Positions 50,801 through 60,772 of a DNA stretch of 64,000 nucleotides are shown piece by piece (the stretch's first letter is position 1; every line of letters begins with the position of its first letter). The notes beneath the pieces were generated by a model. It was not told where the DNA came from. It worked only from the letters and a program-made list of their open reading frames with translations, and made no database searches. Position numbers and translations under genes: made by a program. Source of the stretch: Desulfovibrio piger (lineage in GTDB: Bacteria > Desulfobacterota > Desulfovibrionia > Desulfovibrionales > Desulfovibrionaceae); contig NZ_OX636706.1 of assembly GCF_951793255.1 (NCBI RefSeq), forward strand, positions 1,013,001 to 1,077,000, in the 5' to 3' direction.

Positions 50801-51445
50801 GTTCTGGGTGATGGCGCCGGCTTCCACGGTGACGGTCATGTTCTCAAGGTCGATGGGGCCGATCTTGGTCAGACGGGTGAGGCTGACGATGACCGTACGC
50901 TTGCGGGCCGGCACGGCGCCGCCGGTCATGCCGGAGCCGCCGCCGCGCGGGATGAGGGCAAACTTCATGTCATTGGCCAGCTTCACCAGGGCAGCCACCT
51001 GCTCGGCGCTGTCGGGTTCCACCACCAGCAGGGGCAGTTCCATGCGCAGGTCCGTGGCGTCCGTGGCCGAGGCCACCAGGGCGGAGGGCGAGGAAAGGAT
51101 GCACTCGTTGGGCAGGATGTTGCGCAGGGCGGAGATCAGCTCTTCGCGGAAGCTGCGTTCGGCCTCATAGGCGGACCAGAACATGGTGATGCCTTCGCCG
51201 ATGGCGTTGGCGAAATAGTGGGCCAGGGCCATGGATTCCCGTTCGAAGCGGGCGTGCACGCTGTTGCGCACGGTCTCCACGTTGATGAAGGGGTTGTAGG
51301 CCACCAGGAACAGTTCTTCGGCAATGGCAATGGCCAGATGCCGCACAGACTCGGGCCACTCCGCGAAGTCGTCGATATTGATACGCAGGATGCGGTTGAC
51401 CACATAGTCAGGTGAGATGGATATGTGCGGACCCTTGTGAGCCAT
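47879..51445 (-). CDS. giant FAD/FMN-linked dehydrogenase with Fe-S domains (D-lactate dehydrogenase type)
   Basis: A 1188-aa fusion. The N-terminal third has the GlcD/VAO FAD domain (ALIPRGGGSGMTGGAVPAR, then SIGGNVSENAGG) and a C-cap with HMHAGDGNCHVNIPV and SGEHGIGITK. After residue 710 come two CxxCxxC type ferredoxin sites (CTRCGKCKQVCSMC and CTACGRCLANCP), and then the heterodisulfide-reductase-like CCG domains (FPGCGGSLFY, CCGYPLLAAG, ACHCEW, PGCCGESGMG). The layout matches membrane-associated lactate or 2-hydroxyacid dehydrogenases that feed quinones in Desulfovibrio. The substrate is inferred. ATG 51445 follows GAGG. Confidence 0.88.
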   Translation of the reverse strand: MAHKGPHISISPDYVVNRILRINIDDFAEWPESVRHLAIAIAEELFLVAYNPFINVETVRNSVHARFERESMALAHYFANAIGEGITMFWSAYEAERSFREELISALRNILPNECILSSPSALVASATDATDLRMELPLLVVEPDSAEQVAALVKLANDMKFALIPRGGGSGMTGGAVPARKRTVIVSLTRLTKIGPIDLENMTVTVEAGAITQNVIKAVDAAGALFSVDPASKQASSIGGNVSENAGGPSAFEYGTTLDNLLWWRMVTPTGEIISVERENHPRHKILPEETAVFVVKDISGGVRNVIHLRGDEIRLPGLGKDVTNKALGGLPGMQKEGVDGIITEACFIIHPKPKFKRVMVLEFFGRSMHPAAVVVRELVGLRNRIRQEGDYAHLSALEEFNAKYVQAIEYKRKSQKYEGLPISVIILQVDGDDPYLLDKCVNDIVCVVEEQDNVDIIVAQDDKEGERFWEDRHRLSAIAKRTSGFKLNEDVVIPMDRIPDFALFLEQLNLECTAQAYRHALQEVGRLPGFPMEDKEFNREFSFASKVASGDNPQAELSDTELWKRAEAFLAGMGQKYAHLDKKIGKIRDYMEASRIVVASHMHAGDGNCHVNIPVNSNDAHMLEEAEETAARVMAECQEMGGEVSGEHGIGITKISFLGKSKMDALRAFKERVDPRDVMNPAKLVHRELPVRPFTFSFNRLINDIHASGLPDKEKLISLLSTVQVCTRCGKCKQVCSMCYPERSMQYHPRNKNMVLGMLLEAVYYSQVNKGAIDDNLLRWLRDLVEHCTACGRCLANCPVKIPSGEVALTLRSLLEHENAGGHPIKKRALEWLVHDVSSRVPKAAKMASLGQKVQNKLLGVVPSVWKKRMQSPIFAGSGPKMGYTNLYESLRLHRGSVFAPREVTPGMPCVLYFPGCGGSLFYDRIGLAAIMLLLHTGHAVAVPPRHLCCGYPLLAAGMDTEYEDNMAQNRQYLASMLRNLIKQGFDVRYLATACGSCRDSLARMKLNEQFPQLEQKDVSQIVLPLLQHEGMEAPVAPGTNVLYHAACHCEWAGVPTLKGQAQLTGALEQLCKVKVSTIPGCCGESGMGAVTSPTIYNLLRARKKERLAQAFEPQPQTGACYAGPILVGCPSCKIGIARCLIQLKEKHPVLHVLEWLANQVDGEDRRQRFRRRANETRGDVRIVQC

Positions 51446-51708
51446 GGCGTAGGTACCTCGTTGTCTTCTGCATTTTCCTTGTGCACGGGCCCGGCGGGCC
51501 GGATGCACAAGTGGAGAAACCTTGTTTTTTACTGCTATTGGCCGCGCAAGGCAAGCACGCCCCCATACTGGGGCCACTGTCTTCGCCAGAGAGGAAAAAG
51601 CCGTCAGGAACGATTCCTGTCATGCCTGTCATGCCTTGTCCTCTTTACATTTTCCCGAACTTGAAAGATGCTGTGCGCCACACACGATCCCCGGAAAGGA
51701 GACTCCAC

Positions 51709-52812
51709 ATGCTGCTCAAGCTGCAATGGCTTACAGATATTTTTGACTGGTTGCACCACAATTGGGAGCGGACCCACGTCCAGCGCAAGGTGGCGCTGGT
51801 CATCTTCTGGATCTACGTGGCGGCCCTGTGCTGCGTGGAGCTCAAACGCCAGGGCATGCTGCCGCCCGCACTGGCCCAGCTGACGCCCCACAGCCATTTC
51901 AGCGCCATCCAGCTGGCTTTCACCCTGATCCTGGGCCTGGAGGTCATGAGCCTGATCTTCATCATCTCCACATCCTTTTCACGGTCCGTGGGCAAGCAGT
52001 TCGAGATCCTGGCGCTGATCCTGCTGCGCAATGCCTTCAAGGAACTGGCGCACCTGCCCGAGCCGGTGAGCATCGCCGGCAACCTCGATCCCGTCATCCA
52101 TATCGCGGTCACGGCGCTGGGGGCCCTGGGCATCTTCGTGGCCCTGGGCATCTACGGGAAGCTGGCCTCCAGCTATGCCTACATCCAGAGCCCGGAGATG
52201 CGCATGCGTTTCGTCATCAGCAAAAAGCTGCTTTCGCTGACGCTGTTCGTCATCTTTTTGGGCATCGGCATCCGGGATGCCTGGATCCACATCCACACCG
52301 GCGAGGACATGCGCTTTTTCGAGACCATCTACACGGTGCTGATCTTCGCCGACATCGCGCTGGTCCTCATCTCGCAGCGCTACATGCCGTCCTTCCATGC
52401 GGTGTTCCGCAACTCCGGCTTCGTCATCGGCACGCTGATGATGCGTCTGGCCCTTTCGGCCACCCCGCCGTGGGACACGGCCGCCAGCCTGTTCGCGGCC
52501 GCCTACGTGCTGGCCCTGACCTGGGCCACCAGATACTTCCGGCCCGCGGCCCTGCGCGGCCCCCAGCTGCCTGCCTCGTCCCGCGAGACGGAGCATCTGC
52601 CCCCGTCCTACGGCAAGGTGCCGGAGCCCGCGGAACCGCGTGAGGGCGTGCTCTACGGCAAGCCGCATCTGGAAGCCTGGCGGCAGCGCCGCAAGACCCG
52701 GGAGGCGGCCCTGCCCGTGGCGCGGGAGGAATGCGTGTTCGGCGCTGCGGAGCGCCGCGCCCGGCGCACGATGCCCCGTCCTCCGGCCGGAAAGAAGAAG
52801 GCCGCCAGCTGA
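51709..52812 (+). CDS. conserved membrane protein, 367 aa
   Basis: Unrecognised family. It has about eight hydrophobic segments between residues 20 and 285 (for example VALVIFWIYVAALCCVEL, IQLAFTLILGLEVMSLIF and LTLFVIFLGIGIRDAWI). A long basic, Pro-rich cytoplasmic tail of about 75 residues follows, ending RPPAGKKKAAS. ATG 51709 follows GGAAAGGAGAC and gives an N-terminal amphipathic part (LQWLTDIFDWLHHNW). Divergent from the FAD dehydrogenase gene, it ends at a shared terminator with lepA. Confidence 0.7.
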   Translation: MLLKLQWLTDIFDWLHHNWERTHVQRKVALVIFWIYVAALCCVELKRQGMLPPALAQLTPHSHFSAIQLAFTLILGLEVMSLIFIISTSFSRSVGKQFEILALILLRNAFKELAHLPEPVSIAGNLDPVIHIAVTALGALGIFVALGIYGKLASSYAYIQSPEMRMRFVISKKLLSLTLFVIFLGIGIRDAWIHIHTGEDMRFFETIYTVLIFADIALVLISQRYMPSFHAVFRNSGFVIGTLMMRLALSATPPWDTAASLFAAAYVLALTWATRYFRPAALRGPQLPASSRETEHLPPSYGKVPEPAEPREGVLYGKPHLEAWRQRRKTREAALPVAREECVFGAAERRARRTMPRPPAGKKKAAS

Positions 52813-52887
52813 CGGACCGGCCGGGAGGGATGGGCGCCGGACAGCGAGCGCTTCTCCGGCTCCGGTGCCGTCCTGTCGTGATGCATG

Positions 52888-52919
52888 AAAAAAGGCCACC
52901 CTGCGGGGTGGCCTTTTTA
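52888..52919. terminator. bidirectional terminator
   Basis: AAAAAGGCCACCC and GGGTGGCCTTTTTA around TGC-G, with A and T runs, between the convergent membrane-protein gene and lepA. Confidence 0.92.
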
Positions 52920-52940
52920 CGTCCGTACAAAAAACGCGGT

Positions 52941-54746
52941 TTATTCGTCGCCCACCTTGAGGGCGGCCAGGAAGGCTTCCTGCGGCAGCTCCACGTTGCC
53001 CATGCGCTTCATGCGCTTTTTGCCTTCCTTCTGCTTTTCCAGCAGCTTGCGCTTACGGGTGATGTCACCGCCGTAGCACTTGGCGGTCACGTCCTTGCGG
53101 AAGGCGGACACCGTCTCGCGGGCGATGATCTTCTGGCCGATGGCCGCCTGGATGGCCACCTGGAAGAGCTGGCGCGGGATGGTGCGCTTGAGCTTGAGGG
53201 CCAGCGAACGGCCGTAGGTGTAGGCGCGGTCGCGGTGTACGATGACGGCCAGGGCGTCCACGGGCTCGCTGTTGAGCAGGATGTCCAGACGCACCAGGTC
53301 GGACTCGCGGTAGTCGATGGGCTGGTAGTCCATGCTGGCGTAGCCGCGCGTGCAGGACTTGAGCCGGTCGAAGAAGTCATAGACGATCTCGGCGAAGGGC
53401 AGCTCGTAGGTCACCACCACGCGGTTGGCGGCCAGGTAGTGCAGGTTCTTCTGGGTGCCGCGCTTGTCCTCGCAGAGCTTCATGACGTTGCCCACGTATT
53501 CGTTGGGCACGTGGATGTCCATGCTCACATAGGGCTCGTAAAGGGCCTTGATCTTGGTGGAGTCGGGCAGATGGGCCGGGTTGTCGATCTCCAGCGTCTT
53601 GCCGTCGGTGGTGTCCACCCGGTAGATGACCGAGGGCGCCGTGGCGATGAGGTCCACCTCGAATTCGCGTTCCAGGCGTTCCTGGATGATCTCCATATGC
53701 AGCAGGCCCAGGAAACCGCAGCGGAAGCCGAAGCCCAGGGCCTGGGAGGTCTCGGGCTCGAAGCTGAAGGCGGCGTCGTTGAGCTGGAGCTTTTCCAGCG
53801 CGGCCTTGAGGTTCTCGTAATCGTCGGATTCCGAGGGATAGAGGCCGCAGAACACCATGGGCTTCACTTCCTTGAAGCCGGGCACGGGCTCGGTGGCCGG
53901 ATTGGCCGCCAGGGTGATGGTATCGCCCACGCGGGCATCGCCCAGGGACTTGATGCTGCCGCAAAGGAAGCCCACCTCACCGGCGTGCAGTTCCTTCACG
54001 TCCGTGGCCTCGGGCGAGAACACGCCCAGGCGCAGCACTTCATATTCCTTGCCGGTGCTCATGAGGCGCACCATGTCGCCCAGTTTCACCCGGCCGTCCA
54101 CCACGCGGAAGAGTACCACCACGCCCTGGTAGCTGTCGTACCAGGAGTCGAAGATCAGGGCCTTGAGGGGGGCGTCCAGATCGCCGCCCGGCGCGGGCAG
54201 ACGATTGACGATGGCTTCCAGCACGGCGTCCACGCCCAGACCGGTCTTGGCGGACACGGGCAGGGCGTCGGTGCAGTCCAGGCCGATGGCTTCCTCGATC
54301 TCTTCCTTGACGCGGTCCACCTCGGCGCTGGGCAGGTCGATCTTGTTCAGCACGGGCACGATCTCGTGGTCGTGGTCCAGGGCCAGATAGACGTTGGCCA
54401 GGGTCTGGGCCTCCACGCCCTGGGTGGCGTCCACCACCAGCAGCGCGCCTTCGCAGGCGGCCAGGGAGCGCGACACTTCGTAGTTGAAATCCACGTGTCC
54501 GGGCGTGTCGATGAGGTTCAGCTCATATTCCTCTCCGTTGGCAGCCACATAGGGGATGCGCACGGTCTGCGCCTTGATGGTGATGCCGCGCTCGCGTTCC
54601 AGATCCATCTTGTCCAGGTATTGCTGGCGGGCCTCGCGCTGGCTGACGACCTTGGTCAGCTCAAGGATGCGGTCGGCAAGGGTGGACTTGCCGTGGTCGA
54701 TATGGGCGATGATGCAGAAATTGCGAATATGATCCAGACTGGGCAT
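52941..54746 (-). CDS. lepA: elongation factor 4 (LepA)
   Basis: A 601-aa ribosomal GTPase thought to back-translocate or remodel stalled ribosomes. G1 is AHIDHGKST (14-22), the switch region is [13 protein letters not shown]3 is DTPGHVDF, and G4 is NKIDLPSA. The C-terminal LepA domain ends with [23 protein letters not shown] 54746 follows CAGGATA. It stands by itself on the minus strand, about 170 nt from the RidA gene. Confidence 0.98.
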   Translation of the reverse strand: MPSLDHIRNFCIIAHIDHGKSTLADRILELTKVVSQREARQQYLDKMDLERERGITIKAQTVRIPYVAANGEEYELNLIDTPGHVDFNYEVSRSLAACEGALLVVDATQGVEAQTLANVYLALDHDHEIVPVLNKIDLPSAEVDRVKEEIEEAIGLDCTDALPVSAKTGLGVDAVLEAIVNRLPAPGGDLDAPLKALIFDSWYDSYQGVVVLFRVVDGRVKLGDMVRLMSTGKEYEVLRLGVFSPEATDVKELHAGEVGFLCGSIKSLGDARVGDTITLAANPATEPVPGFKEVKPMVFCGLYPSESDDYENLKAALEKLQLNDAAFSFEPETSQALGFGFRCGFLGLLHMEIIQERLEREFEVDLIATAPSVIYRVDTTDGKTLEIDNPAHLPDSTKIKALYEPYVSMDIHVPNEYVGNVMKLCEDKRGTQKNLHYLAANRVVVTYELPFAEIVYDFFDRLKSCTRGYASMDYQPIDYRESDLVRLDILLNSEPVDALAVIVHRDRAYTYGRSLALKLKRTIPRQLFQVAIQAAIGQKIIARETVSAFRKDVTAKCYGGDITRKRKLLEKQKEGKKRMKRMGNVELPQEAFLAALKVGDE

Positions 54747-54918
54747 GGTATATCCTGCATTGGGTTACGAAGATTGAAAAGTATCTTAATAAGCCAAAAC
54801 AGGGCCAAAGTCCATGCTGCCCGCCCGTGCCCGCCCGGAGGGAGGGGAGAAGGAGCCTGTCCGGGAAACGGAGTTGTGCGGAACCGTTCCCGGACAGGCC
54901 GGTCTCATGCCGGCGGGG

Positions 54919-55293
54919 TCACCGCCTGCATGCGATACCGCGGATCTCGACCTCTGCTCCCGGGCAGAGCCCCCGGACCTCGACGAACAGCCGTGCCGGC
55001 TTGTAGGCGGGGAAGTAGGTGGAATAGATGGCGTTGAAGTCCTCAAAGTTGCGCATGTCCGTCACGAAGACATCGACCTGGGCCATGTTGTCGAGCGTCA
55101 TGCCGGCCGCGGCAAGCACGGCTTTCAGGTTTTCGAGAGCCTGGATGGTCTGGGCCTTGAAGCCGGTGACGATCTGCCCGCTGGCGGGGTCCTGGCCGAT
55201 CTGGCCGCTCAGATAGACGGTGCTGCCGGTATCCACGGCCTGCGAATAGGGACCGATGGCCGCCGGGGCCCCTGTGCTCTGGATCATGTCCAT
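54919..55293 (-). CDS. RidA-family enamine/imine deaminase
   Basis: A 124-aa trimeric enzyme that hydrolyses reactive enamines and imines released by PLP enzymes. The family start GPYSQAVDTGSTVYLSGQIG, the substrate Arg in YKPARLFVEVRGL, and the Glu/Gly ending PGAEVEIRGIA are all present. ATG 55293 follows CGAGGAG, 4 nt after the PrpD gene stop. It is the last gene of the YheO-like/NhaC/PrpD/RidA run. Confidence 0.93.
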   Translation of the reverse strand: MDMIQSTGAPAAIGPYSQAVDTGSTVYLSGQIGQDPASGQIVTGFKAQTIQALENLKAVLAAAGMTLDNMAQVDVFVTDMRNFEDFNAIYSTYFPAYKPARLFVEVRGLCPGAEVEIRGIACRR

Positions 55294-55297
55294 ATGG

Positions 55298-56617
55298 TTA
55301 CTCCTCGATATGACGGGCAAGGGTGCGCGGCCAGATGTCCAGCGCATTGTCCAGGTCTTCCGCATGCCAGATGGCCTCCCGCATGCGGGCGCATTCCTGC
55401 TCACCGAAGACGGGGGCGGTCAGGCGGGTGAACTTGTCCAGCAGCTCTTCATCGGAGGGGCTGTCGGCGGGTTCCCACTGGGGCTCCAGTTCCCCGGACC
55501 GCAGCTCCCTGCCGTCCGTGGTGGTGATGCAGACTTCGGAGAACGTCCGGGCCGGGAAGCGCTCTTCCACCACCACTTCGATCATGTCGGCAAGCTCCAG
55601 GACATCCTTGTCGAAGATGCGCGGCGGCAGGACCTGGGCCCCGCTGATCTGGCCGTCCAGCAGGGCGACAGCGATGGGATAGGTGATGTTGTACTGGGCC
55701 GCGTCCGTATGCGTGGGGTGTTCGCGGCTGAGCGAGGCCGCCTTGGAGAAGGTATGGATGACAAGACGGCGGATGTCGCTGACGGCAAGGTGGTTTTCCC
55801 TGACGATCTTGAGGGCGCCTGCGATGGAGGCCTGGGCCCAGCGGCAGCAGCAGTAGGGCTTGAAGTACAGGTCCGCCATGCGCCAGCGGCTTCCCAGTTC
55901 TTCGGCCAGCGCGGCGTCGAAATCCAGCAGGGGGGAGGTGAACCCGGCCTGTGCCAGCAGGATGGACATCATGGCCGTATGGGCCCCCCAGCCGACGCCG
56001 TCCTTGGCCATGCAGGGGGTGGCCACACCGCGGGCGATGAAGCCTACCGGGCCGTGGTAATCGGCGCAGTTCAGCGCCTGGAGCAGGACGTCTTCCTTCA
56101 GGCCGAGGATGCGGCCGGCGGCGGCCACGGCGCCGATGGCACCCCAGAGGCCGGAAGTGTAGACGCGGGCATGATCCCGGTTCCAGTACATGCCGGAGCG
56201 CATCCCCACCTCGTAGCCGACGGCCACGGCAGACAGCATATCCGTGCCCGAGGGAGGCGTTTCCGCCATCTCGGCGGCAGCCAGCATCACCGGCGTCAGG
56301 GCCGCACCGGGGCGTCCCTGGGCGGGCCGGTAGCCGTGCTCCACATCAAGGGCATTGGAGGCGAAACCGTTGGCCATGCTGGCCCCCAGGGGGGAGACCT
56401 TCCTGCCGCTGGAGATCAGGGTGCATTCCCCGCCCTGGAAAAAACGTTCGGCCGTGCGGGCGGTCAGGCGGGCCAGCGGTGTGACCGCACCGGCGGACAG
56501 GGCGCCCATGCTGTCCAGCAGGCAGCGCTTTGCCTGATGGCGGATCGGTTCGGGAAGATCGGCATAGCTCTGCCTGAGAATGAAATCCGTAAGGAGGTTA
56601 GCGGGAGACGGCATCAT
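55298..56617 (-). CDS. MmgE/PrpD family protein
   Basis: A 439-aa protein with the family's two-domain plan. The all-alpha N-terminal domain has LLDSMGALSAG, NGFASNALDVEHGYRP, HPGAAL-like GRPGAALTPVML and AVAVGYEVGMR. The substrate-site region is VGWGAHTAMMSILLA, followed by KPYCCCRWAQASIAG. Members act as methylcitrate dehydratase, cis-aconitate decarboxylase, or isomerases and lyases of dicarboxylates. Two ATGs (56617 and 56614) follow AAGGAGCAAA; either can be the start. It overlaps the transporter gene by 20 nt. Confidence 0.88.
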   Translation of the reverse strand: MMPSPANLLTDFILRQSYADLPEPIRHQAKRCLLDSMGALSAGAVTPLARLTARTAERFFQGGECTLISSGRKVSPLGASMANGFASNALDVEHGYRPAQGRPGAALTPVMLAAAEMAETPPSGTDMLSAVAVGYEVGMRSGMYWNRDHARVYTSGLWGAIGAVAAAGRILGLKEDVLLQALNCADYHGPVGFIARGVATPCMAKDGVGWGAHTAMMSILLAQAGFTSPLLDFDAALAEELGSRWRMADLYFKPYCCCRWAQASIAGALKIVRENHLAVSDIRRLVIHTFSKAASLSREHPTHTDAAQYNITYPIAVALLDGQISGAQVLPPRIFDKDVLELADMIEVVVEERFPARTFSEVCITTTDGRELRSGELEPQWEPADSPSDEELLDKFTRLTAPVFGEQECARMREAIWHAEDLDNALDIWPRTLARHIEE

Positions 56618-58043
56618 TTTGCTCCTTGGAAGAAAGACCTTGGGTCGGTATCCGCTTCTGCCATCCCGTGATGGCGGAAAGGAAAAGGACGAGCAGCAGG
56701 GCCCAGGCGTAGGGCATGAGGAGCGCGGAGGTGATGGGCGGGCTGACAAGGCCGTATTCGGCGGCGGCGTGGCTGACCGTATTGAACCAGAGCGCACAGA
56801 CGATATGCCAGGGCAGCATATAGAAGATCGTACAGGCCGAGCAGCACAGCAGGTCGGCGGCGCGTTCGGGAGCTATGCCGAAGCGCTGGGAGAGGGGCTT
56901 GACGAAGGTCGTACCCAGCAGGACTTCCGCAGGGACGTTGGCGGAAATGGGGATGGTGATCAGCACCGTGGAGGCGATGATCGTGATCTCGGCCTGACGG
57001 GCCGTCTTGATGAAGGTCTTCTGCACCCAGTTGACGATATCTTCCATGATGCCGCTTTCCATGACGAGCTGGATCACGCCAAGGATGAAGAGGATGAAGA
57101 TGATGACCCCCGTGACGCCGCTCACGCCGTTCTCGAGCAGGCCGCTGCTCATGCCGCCGGTGGTGACGGGATGGAGCAGATCCGACAGGCTGAGGCGGCC
57201 TATGGCAAGGCCGATGACGATGGCCGCGGCAATGCCCCAGGTGAGGGATTCGATGATATGGCGCCCAAGGAGCGAGGCCACGATGACGATCCCGAAGGCA
57301 AGCAGGAGCAGCAGGCAGGTGGGCGACATGGAGGCCGCGAACTGGGGCGGCGTGGAGACCGTGCCGCCACCGCCGAAGCAGGCAAAGACGATGGCGGAGA
57401 TGGCGGCGGCCGTGAAGACCAGGGGCGCGCGGGTCCGGGTTATCTTCTGGATGTCAGCGTCCTGGGTGAAGGCGACGGTGATGTTGGAAGAGGAGATGGG
57501 GGAATAGCTGTCCCCCAGGGCGCCGCCGGAGAGGATGGCCACGGCCAGGAAGGCGGGGTCCGCCCCAAGGAAGACACCGGCCGGGAACATGACGGGCGTC
57601 AGCGCCAGGATGGTGCCGTTGGCGGTGCCGGTACCCAGTGAGAACAGCATGGCCGCCAGGAAGGTGATGACGGTGAACACACTGCCCTGGGCCCCTACGT
57701 TGAGCCCGAACCAGAGCAGCCCCTCGATGATGCCGCCGGCCTGCATGATCTGGCCGAAGACACTGGCAAAGATCCAGGAGGCACACAGCACGCCGACGCT
57801 CTTGTTGTTGAACCCGCGCAGGACGGTCGCGCAGTATTCCTTGGGCGTCTTGGAGAGGAAAAGGCCGATGCAGATGGCGGCAAAGCCGATGCTCCAGAAG
57901 TTCTTTGGCGTGGCCGGCCCGTGCAGGGACAACCATAAGAGGCCGCAGATGAGCAGGAGCAGGGGGATGGCTGCCCCCCACTTTCCCCCCCACATCTTGA
58001 GGGCAGCGTTGTATTCGCTCTCGGGGCGGTTCGGGACTGACAT
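56598..58043 (-). CDS. NhaC-type ion-coupled transporter
   Basis: A 481-aa membrane protein with about twelve hydrophobic segments. NhaC-family marks are LGTGTANGTILALTPVMFPAG and SGGALGDSYSPISSSN, followed by an acidic D/E loop. Some relatives are Na+/H+ or malate-lactate antiporters, while others import amino or carboxylic acids. In this operon an import role for the substrate of the PrpD/RidA enzymes is more likely (inference). ATG 58043 follows GGAGGT, 44 nt after the regulator gene. Confidence 0.85.
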   Translation of the reverse strand: MSVPNRPESEYNAALKMWGGKWGAAIPLLLLICGLLWLSLHGPATPKNFWSIGFAAICIGLFLSKTPKEYCATVLRGFNNKSVGVLCASWIFASVFGQIMQAGGIIEGLLWFGLNVGAQGSVFTVITFLAAMLFSLGTGTANGTILALTPVMFPAGVFLGADPAFLAVAILSGGALGDSYSPISSSNITVAFTQDADIQKITRTRAPLVFTAAAISAIVFACFGGGGTVSTPPQFAASMSPTCLLLLLAFGIVIVASLLGRHIIESLTWGIAAAIVIGLAIGRLSLSDLLHPVTTGGMSSGLLENGVSGVTGVIIFILFILGVIQLVMESGIMEDIVNWVQKTFIKTARQAEITIIASTVLITIPISANVPAEVLLGTTFVKPLSQRFGIAPERAADLLCCSACTIFYMLPWHIVCALWFNTVSHAAAEYGLVSPPITSALLMPYAWALLLVLFLSAITGWQKRIPTQGLSSKEQNDAVSR

Positions 58044-58087
58044 GAAGTACCTCCAGTAAATGTTTATGTGGAGCAGTCCTCCACATG

Positions 58088-58771
58088 TTATGAAGGCAAT
58101 TCCGGATCTTGCGGGCCGTTGGCCGGGCCCTGGCGGCACGCTTTGCGATAGCTGTAGAGCGTATATTTGGAGATGCCCATGATGGAGGCGATATGTTCGA
58201 CCATGCCCTTGAAGCGGAAGGCTCCGTGCTGGTCGAACTGGGCTATCAGGGCGATGCGTTCTTCCCTGTCCAGCTCTGTGGGAAGCTTGCCGAATTGCTG
58301 CAGTACCTTGCGGACGATGGCTTCCATGGTCTCTTCCGAGGTGGCGGCAAAGGTCTCCTGGGTACCGTCATTGCGGCTGTCTTCGGCGGGGGCCGTGCGT
58401 ATCTGGTCTTCCAGGGCGGCGATGGCGGCCATCTGGCGGGAGATGTTCTGGTTGATGCACATGGCGAAGACAGGCACGCCCTTGTCGTCCTTGATGTAGA
58501 CCAGTGATCCGCGCAGGGGTTCGCCATGGCGGCCCTGGGCGCGGTAGGGGCGCACGTCCGGTGCATCGGCGCCATAGCGGCTCAGGTGGTTGATGAGGAA
58601 ATCGGTTGCCGGAGCTCCGGGGGCTCTTTTGGTCACTTCGCCGGCGATATGGGCCAGGGAGGATTCGAGACGGCTGAGGTCGTGGATGGCGATCTCGTAG
58701 TCACGCCCCCAAAAAGCGACCAGCCCGTCGGCGATCCTGCACAAATTTTCCAGAAGAGTTTTCTTGTCCAT
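58088..58771 (-). CDS. YheO/DauR-like transcriptional regulator
   Basis: A 227-aa protein. The N-terminal YheO-like PAS domain holds HDLSRLESSLAHIAGEVTKR and DKGVPVFAMCINQNISRQ. The C-terminal helix-turn-helix is IASIMGISKYTLYSYRKACR. DauR, a family member, represses D-arginine catabolism. ATG 58771 follows ATGGAG; an in-frame ATG at 58783 lacks a ribosome-binding site. It leads the operon and is preceded by strong dyads that suggest autoregulation. The ligand is unknown. Confidence 0.85.
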   Translation of the reverse strand: MDKKTLLENLCRIADGLVAFWGRDYEIAIHDLSRLESSLAHIAGEVTKRAPGAPATDFLINHLSRYGADAPDVRPYRAQGRHGEPLRGSLVYIKDDKGVPVFAMCINQNISRQMAAIAALEDQIRTAPAEDSRNDGTQETFAATSEETMEAIVRKVLQQFGKLPTELDREERIALIAQFDQHGAFRFKGMVEHIASIMGISKYTLYSYRKACRQGPANGPQDPELPS

Positions 58772-58821
58772 GTGGAACTCCATGAGGTGAATATACGGGG
58801 TGGCTCTCGATTTGTAAACTA

Positions 58822-58848
58822 TTTTTTGTACGACAAAAAATTTTTTGT
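58822..58848. promoter_or_regulatory. overlapping palindromes before the YheO-like gene
   Basis: TTTTTTGT, ACG, ACAAAAAA (58822-58840) and the perfect 16-bp palindrome ACAAAAAATTTTTTGT (58833-58848) share a half-site. Two regulator dimers could bind side by side about 50-75 nt before the ATG, consistent with autoregulation. Confidence 0.6.
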
Positions 58849-58868
58849 ATAAAAATTTTCGGGTATGA

Positions 58869-58898
58869 AAAAGCCGCATTGCGGTTTCCCGCAATGCG
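58869..58898 (-). terminator. terminator of the atp operon
   Basis: GCCGCATTGCGG and CCGCAATGCGGC pair around a short TTTC/GAAA loop; on the minus strand a TTTTTC tract follows. It lies 30 nt after atpC and just upstream of the YheO-like promoter. Confidence 0.92.
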
Positions 58899-58927
58899 GC
58901 TTGTTTTAATCAGGAGACTGATTGCCG

Positions 58928-59329
58928 CTAGCGCAACTGGGCCACATGCAGGCGCTCGACGGCGCGCTGCAGAGCGGCTTCCGCTCTGGCATGGTCCACA
59001 TTATCGGCCTGGCTGGCCAGGCGCTTTTCGGCGCGCTCCTTGGCGGCCTGGGCGCGGGCGGTGTCGATGTCTTCGGCCAGTTCGGCCGATTCCGCCAGCA
59101 CGGTCAGGACCTTGTTGTTCACATCGGCAAAGCCGCCGGAGATGAACACGTTGTGCTGCTTGCCGCCTTCAGTATAGCGCAGATTGCCAATCTTGAGGGC
59201 AGAGAGCAGGGAGACGTGATGCGGCAGCACGCCAAACTCACCCATGACGCCGGGGCACACGGCCATATCCACCTGAGCGCTGACAACGGTCTTGTCAGGT
59301 GTCACCACTTCCAGTTGCAGCATGCTCAT
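58928..59329 (-). CDS. atpC: ATP synthase epsilon subunit
   Basis: A 133-aa rotor and inhibitor subunit of F1. The N-terminal beta sandwich has LQLEVVTPDKTV and GEFGVLPHHVSLLSALKIG; the two-helix C-terminal part (AQAAKERAEKRLASQ) ends at VERLHVAQLR. ATG 59329 follows AAGGAGCG. Last gene of the operon. Confidence 0.96.
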   Translation of the reverse strand: MSMLQLEVVTPDKTVVSAQVDMAVCPGVMGEFGVLPHHVSLLSALKIGNLRYTEGGKQHNVFISGGFADVNNKVLTVLAESAELAEDIDTARAQAAKERAEKRLASQADNVDHARAEAALQRAVERLHVAQLR

Positions 59330-59338
59330 GGGCGCTCC

Positions 59339-60772
<1,434 letters not shown>

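Noticed and set aside
47792..51415. A 1207-codon plus-strand open frame
   Set aside because: It is the antisense shadow of the FAD/Fe-S dehydrogenase gene; the translation is low-complexity His/Gly/Val/Ala with no domain, whereas the minus strand has clear motifs.
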